Assembly (NCBI RefSeq): GCF_937988725.1
Contig: NZ_CALKHS010000004.1
Coordinates: forward strand, 310,001 to 374,000
DNA from: an uncultured Castellaniella sp.
GTDB lineage: Bacteria > Pseudomonadota > Gammaproteobacteria > Burkholderiales > Burkholderiaceae_B
DNA length: 64,000 bases
Reading direction: 5' to 3'
A program made the position numbers and the translations under genes. Of this stretch, positions 61,192 to 64,000 are shown in pieces. Each line of letters begins with the position of its first letter. Positions within the stretch are counted from its first letter, which is position 1. The notes below the pieces were generated by a model that searched no databases, was not told the DNA's origin, and saw nothing but the letters and a program-made list of their open reading frames with translations.

Positions 61192-62940
61192 ATGCGGGGA
61201 CCTGATCTGCGCATTCAGGCGGATGGCGTGGCGGCCATGTTGTGCTGGGCCGCTATCGCCGGGCTCGGCGGCGCGCTCGTCACGATCGCCTTTCACGCCG
61301 GCATCCACGCCATCCAGCGCCTGTTCGCCGAACAGCCGGGCCTGATCACCCAGGTCATGGGCAGCCTGTCCTGGCCCTTGCGCCTGCTGGTGCCGACGTT
61401 GGGCGGCCTGTGCGCGGGCATTTTGCTGGTGGCGGCCCGGCGGGTGTCGCGCGACAAGCATTCCAGCTACATGGAAGCCGTGGCCATCGGCGACGGCCGC
61501 ATGTCCCTGGGGCAGGGGGTGCTGCGCTCCCTGTCGTCCCTGTGCACGGTGGCGTCGGGCGGCTCGATCGGCCGCGAGGGCGCGATGGTGCACCTGGCCG
61601 CCCTCTGGTCGTCCGGCCTGGGGCGGCTGCTGCGGGTCGATACGGCGCACCTGCGGCTGCTGGCGGCCTGCGGCGCGGCCGCGGGCGTATCGGCCGCCTA
61701 CGGCGCTCCGCTGGCGGGCGCCGTGTTCGTCGGCGAGATCATCCTGGGGTCGATGTCCTTCCAGAATTTCGGTCCTTTGCTGGTGGCGGCGGCGGTCTCC
61801 AGCCTGGTCATGCATCTGACCGGCCACTACGAGCCCCGCTATCCGCTGCCGGATCTGCAGGCCGCGCCGGTCGAGCTGCTGCTGCCCTGCCTGGCCCTGG
61901 GAGTCCTGGCCGGGGTGGGGGCGGCCCAGTTCCTGCGCTGCATCCACGGGGTCAAGACGCTGTTCGACCGCACTGGGCTGGGCCTGCCGTGGCGCCTGGC
62001 GCTGGGCGGGCTGCTGCTGGGCGCCTTGCTGACCCAGCTGCCCGACATGGCCGGCAACGGCAATCGGGTGGTGCTGTCCCTGCTGCATGACGATTGGGCC
62101 TGGCAGACCGTGCTGCTGATGCTGCTGTGCAAGGTGCTGGCCACCGCCCTGACGGCCGGCTCGGGCGCGGTGGGCGGGGTGTTCACCCCGACCCTGTTCG
62201 TGGGCGGCGCGCTGGGGGTGCTGTTCGGACAGGTGCTGGGCGACGCCTGGCCGATGCTGGCCGGGCACGGCGCGGTCTTCGCCCTGGTGGGCATGGGCGC
62301 GTTCCTGGCGGCCGCCACCAGCGCGCCCTTCATGGCGATCCTGATGATCTTCGAAATGACGCTTAGCTACCAGATGGTGCTGCCGCTGGTGCTGGCCTGC
62401 GTCGTGGCCTATTTCGTCTCGCGCGGGCTGGCCCAGGCCGTCATGTACGAGGTCACGCTGCACCACGAGGACAATCAGGCCCTGCGCCAGCGCCTGCGCC
62501 AGGCGCGGCTGGACAGCCTGCTGCGGCCGGCGGAAACCGTGGTGCGGACCACCATGCCGGTGCGCCAGGCTCAGGAAATGTTCCTGGATTACCCGGTCAA
62601 GTATCTGTATGTGGTGGACGAGGAAAGCAGTTGGCAGGGCGTGATCGCCCAGCAGGACCTGACCCGCATGATGCTGGGGGAAATCGACGTCGCGGCCAAG
62701 ACCTGCGGCGAGGTCCTGCGCCTGGATTTTGTCAAGCCTCTGTATCCCGACCTGAGCCTGGACGAGGCCCAGGCCCAGTTCAGCGCCTTCCAGGGCGAAC
62801 GCCTGCCCGTCGTCAGCCGCGACCGGCCGGCGCGCCTGCTGGGGGTGGTCTACAAATCGGATCTACTGGAACGCTATTCGCAGTTGAAGCGGGCCGTGGA
62901 TAGCGAAGACGCCTTCGTGCTGTCTCCCCGGCGGCGCTGA
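61192..62940 (+). CDS. ClC-family chloride channel/transporter with CBS domains (ClcB-like)
   Basis: A 582-residue protein with an N-terminal ClC membrane domain (about 15-420) and a cytoplasmic pair of CBS domains (about 450-575, from TTMPVRQAQEMFLDYPVKYL). Selectivity motifs are SGGSIGREGAMVHL (gating Glu) and GSGAVGGVFTPTLFVGG. At the internal proton-glutamate site of E. coli ClcA (IIEEMRP) it has VGEIILG, as in ClcB, so it may be a channel or a differently coupled exchanger. Its ATG is three bases after the cydB-like stop, so it belongs to the same operon. Confidence 0.92.
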   Translation: MRGPDLRIQADGVAAMLCWAAIAGLGGALVTIAFHAGIHAIQRLFAEQPGLITQVMGSLSWPLRLLVPTLGGLCAGILLVAARRVSRDKHSSYMEAVAIGDGRMSLGQGVLRSLSSLCTVASGGSIGREGAMVHLAALWSSGLGRLLRVDTAHLRLLAACGAAAGVSAAYGAPLAGAVFVGEIILGSMSFQNFGPLLVAAAVSSLVMHLTGHYEPRYPLPDLQAAPVELLLPCLALGVLAGVGAAQFLRCIHGVKTLFDRTGLGLPWRLALGGLLLGALLTQLPDMAGNGNRVVLSLLHDDWAWQTVLLMLLCKVLATALTAGSGAVGGVFTPTLFVGGALGVLFGQVLGDAWPMLAGHGAVFALVGMGAFLAAATSAPFMAILMIFEMTLSYQMVLPLVLACVVAYFVSRGLAQAVMYEVTLHHEDNQALRQRLRQARLDSLLRPAETVVRTTMPVRQAQEMFLDYPVKYLYVVDEESSWQGVIAQQDLTRMMLGEIDVAAKTCGEVLRLDFVKPLYPDLSLDEAQAQFSAFQGERLPVVSRDRPARLLGVVYKSDLLERYSQLKRAVDSEDAFVLSPRRR

Positions 62941-63001
62941 GGCGCCGGCCGCGGGCTTCGGCGGCGGACGCGGGCGCTGGTCCGGCGGTCCTTACGATAT
63001 A

Positions 63002-63017
63002 CTGTGCTTTTGCACAG
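63002..63017. promoter_or_regulatory. LexA-type SOS box upstream of ruvB
   Basis: CTGTGCTTTTGCACAG is an exact CTGT-N8-ACAG gammaproteobacterial/betaproteobacterial LexA consensus, with further dyad bases (TA before, T after). A TATACT -10-like hexamer (62998-63003) overlaps it. The box is 45 bases before the ruvB start, so ruvB is probably DNA-damage inducible. Confidence 0.8.
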
Positions 63018-63061
63018 TCAACCGTCTGTCCAGCGCAGGCCTTTTTGCGGCACGGCATTCC

Positions 63062-64000
<939 letters not shown>

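Overview
The window is a 64 kb piece of a high-GC (about two-thirds G+C) betaproteobacterial chromosome. Gene order and protein features fit Burkholderiales, most likely Alcaligenaceae (Bordetella/Castellaniella-like): trpB-trpA-accD, divergent rne/rluC, yceD-rpmF-plsX-fabHDG-acpP-fabF running into rpoE-rseA-rseB-mucD, then lepA-lepB-rnc-era-recO, and minCDE-glnS. The genus is an inference. I see no rRNA, tRNA, insertion sequence, prophage or CRISPR array. The window cuts trpB at its 5' end and ruvB at its 3' end.

Layout. 1-2.9 kb: end of the tryptophan operon with accD. 3.0-6.5 kb: RNase E with a leader of about 440 nt, divergent from rluC. 7.4-9.5 kb: HAD phosphatase, a tetrapyrrole-methylase-fold methyltransferase and Maf. 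9.6-16 kb: fatty-acid synthesis. 16-19.6 kb: sigma-E envelope-stress module. 19.7-24.7 kb: LepA, signal peptidase, RNase III, Era, RecO. 24.7-29.7 kb: RarD-type permease, Bax-inhibitor-like protein, HolC, PepA and LptF without its usual partner LptG next to it. 29.7-38.0 kb: an accessory-looking catabolic/uptake block (LysR, methylmalonate-semialdehyde dehydrogenase, CysB-like LysR and a complete branched-chain-amino-acid-type ABC transporter). 38.2-39.3 kb: DUF2325 protein with a Fur-like promoter site, and an NlpC/P60 lipoprotein. 39.5-47.1 kb: pabC, pabB and a double-length (four-NBD) UvrA in one overlapping operon. 47.3-53.9 kb: a 42-residue basic protein with its own terminator, a GT2 glycosyltransferase, EttA, an isochorismatase-like hydrolase, a glycine-zipper lipoprotein, and an acyl-CoA dehydrogenase preceded by a 26-bp perfect palindrome. 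53.9-58.8 kb: AEC permease, a cluster of palindromes, minEDC, glnS. 58.8-62.9 kb: a cytochrome-bd-like operon with a ClC transporter. 63.1 kb to the end: ruvB behind a LexA-type box.

Most of the window is conserved core. The most unusual item is the 58.8-62.9 kb operon. Its CydA-like subunit aligns well with cytochrome bd subunit I, but every residue that ligates heme in the E. coli enzyme is replaced, as are the two proton-path glutamates. Its CydB-like partner keeps the conserved aspartates, and a ClcB-like chloride channel/transporter follows three bases later. This looks like a haem-free derivative of the bd-oxidase fold with an unknown job. Other points of interest are the tandem UvrA, the 42-residue basic protein, the palindromic operator of the acyl-CoA dehydrogenase, the Fur-like site of DUF2325, and the hairpin cluster that has grown into the 3' end of minE.
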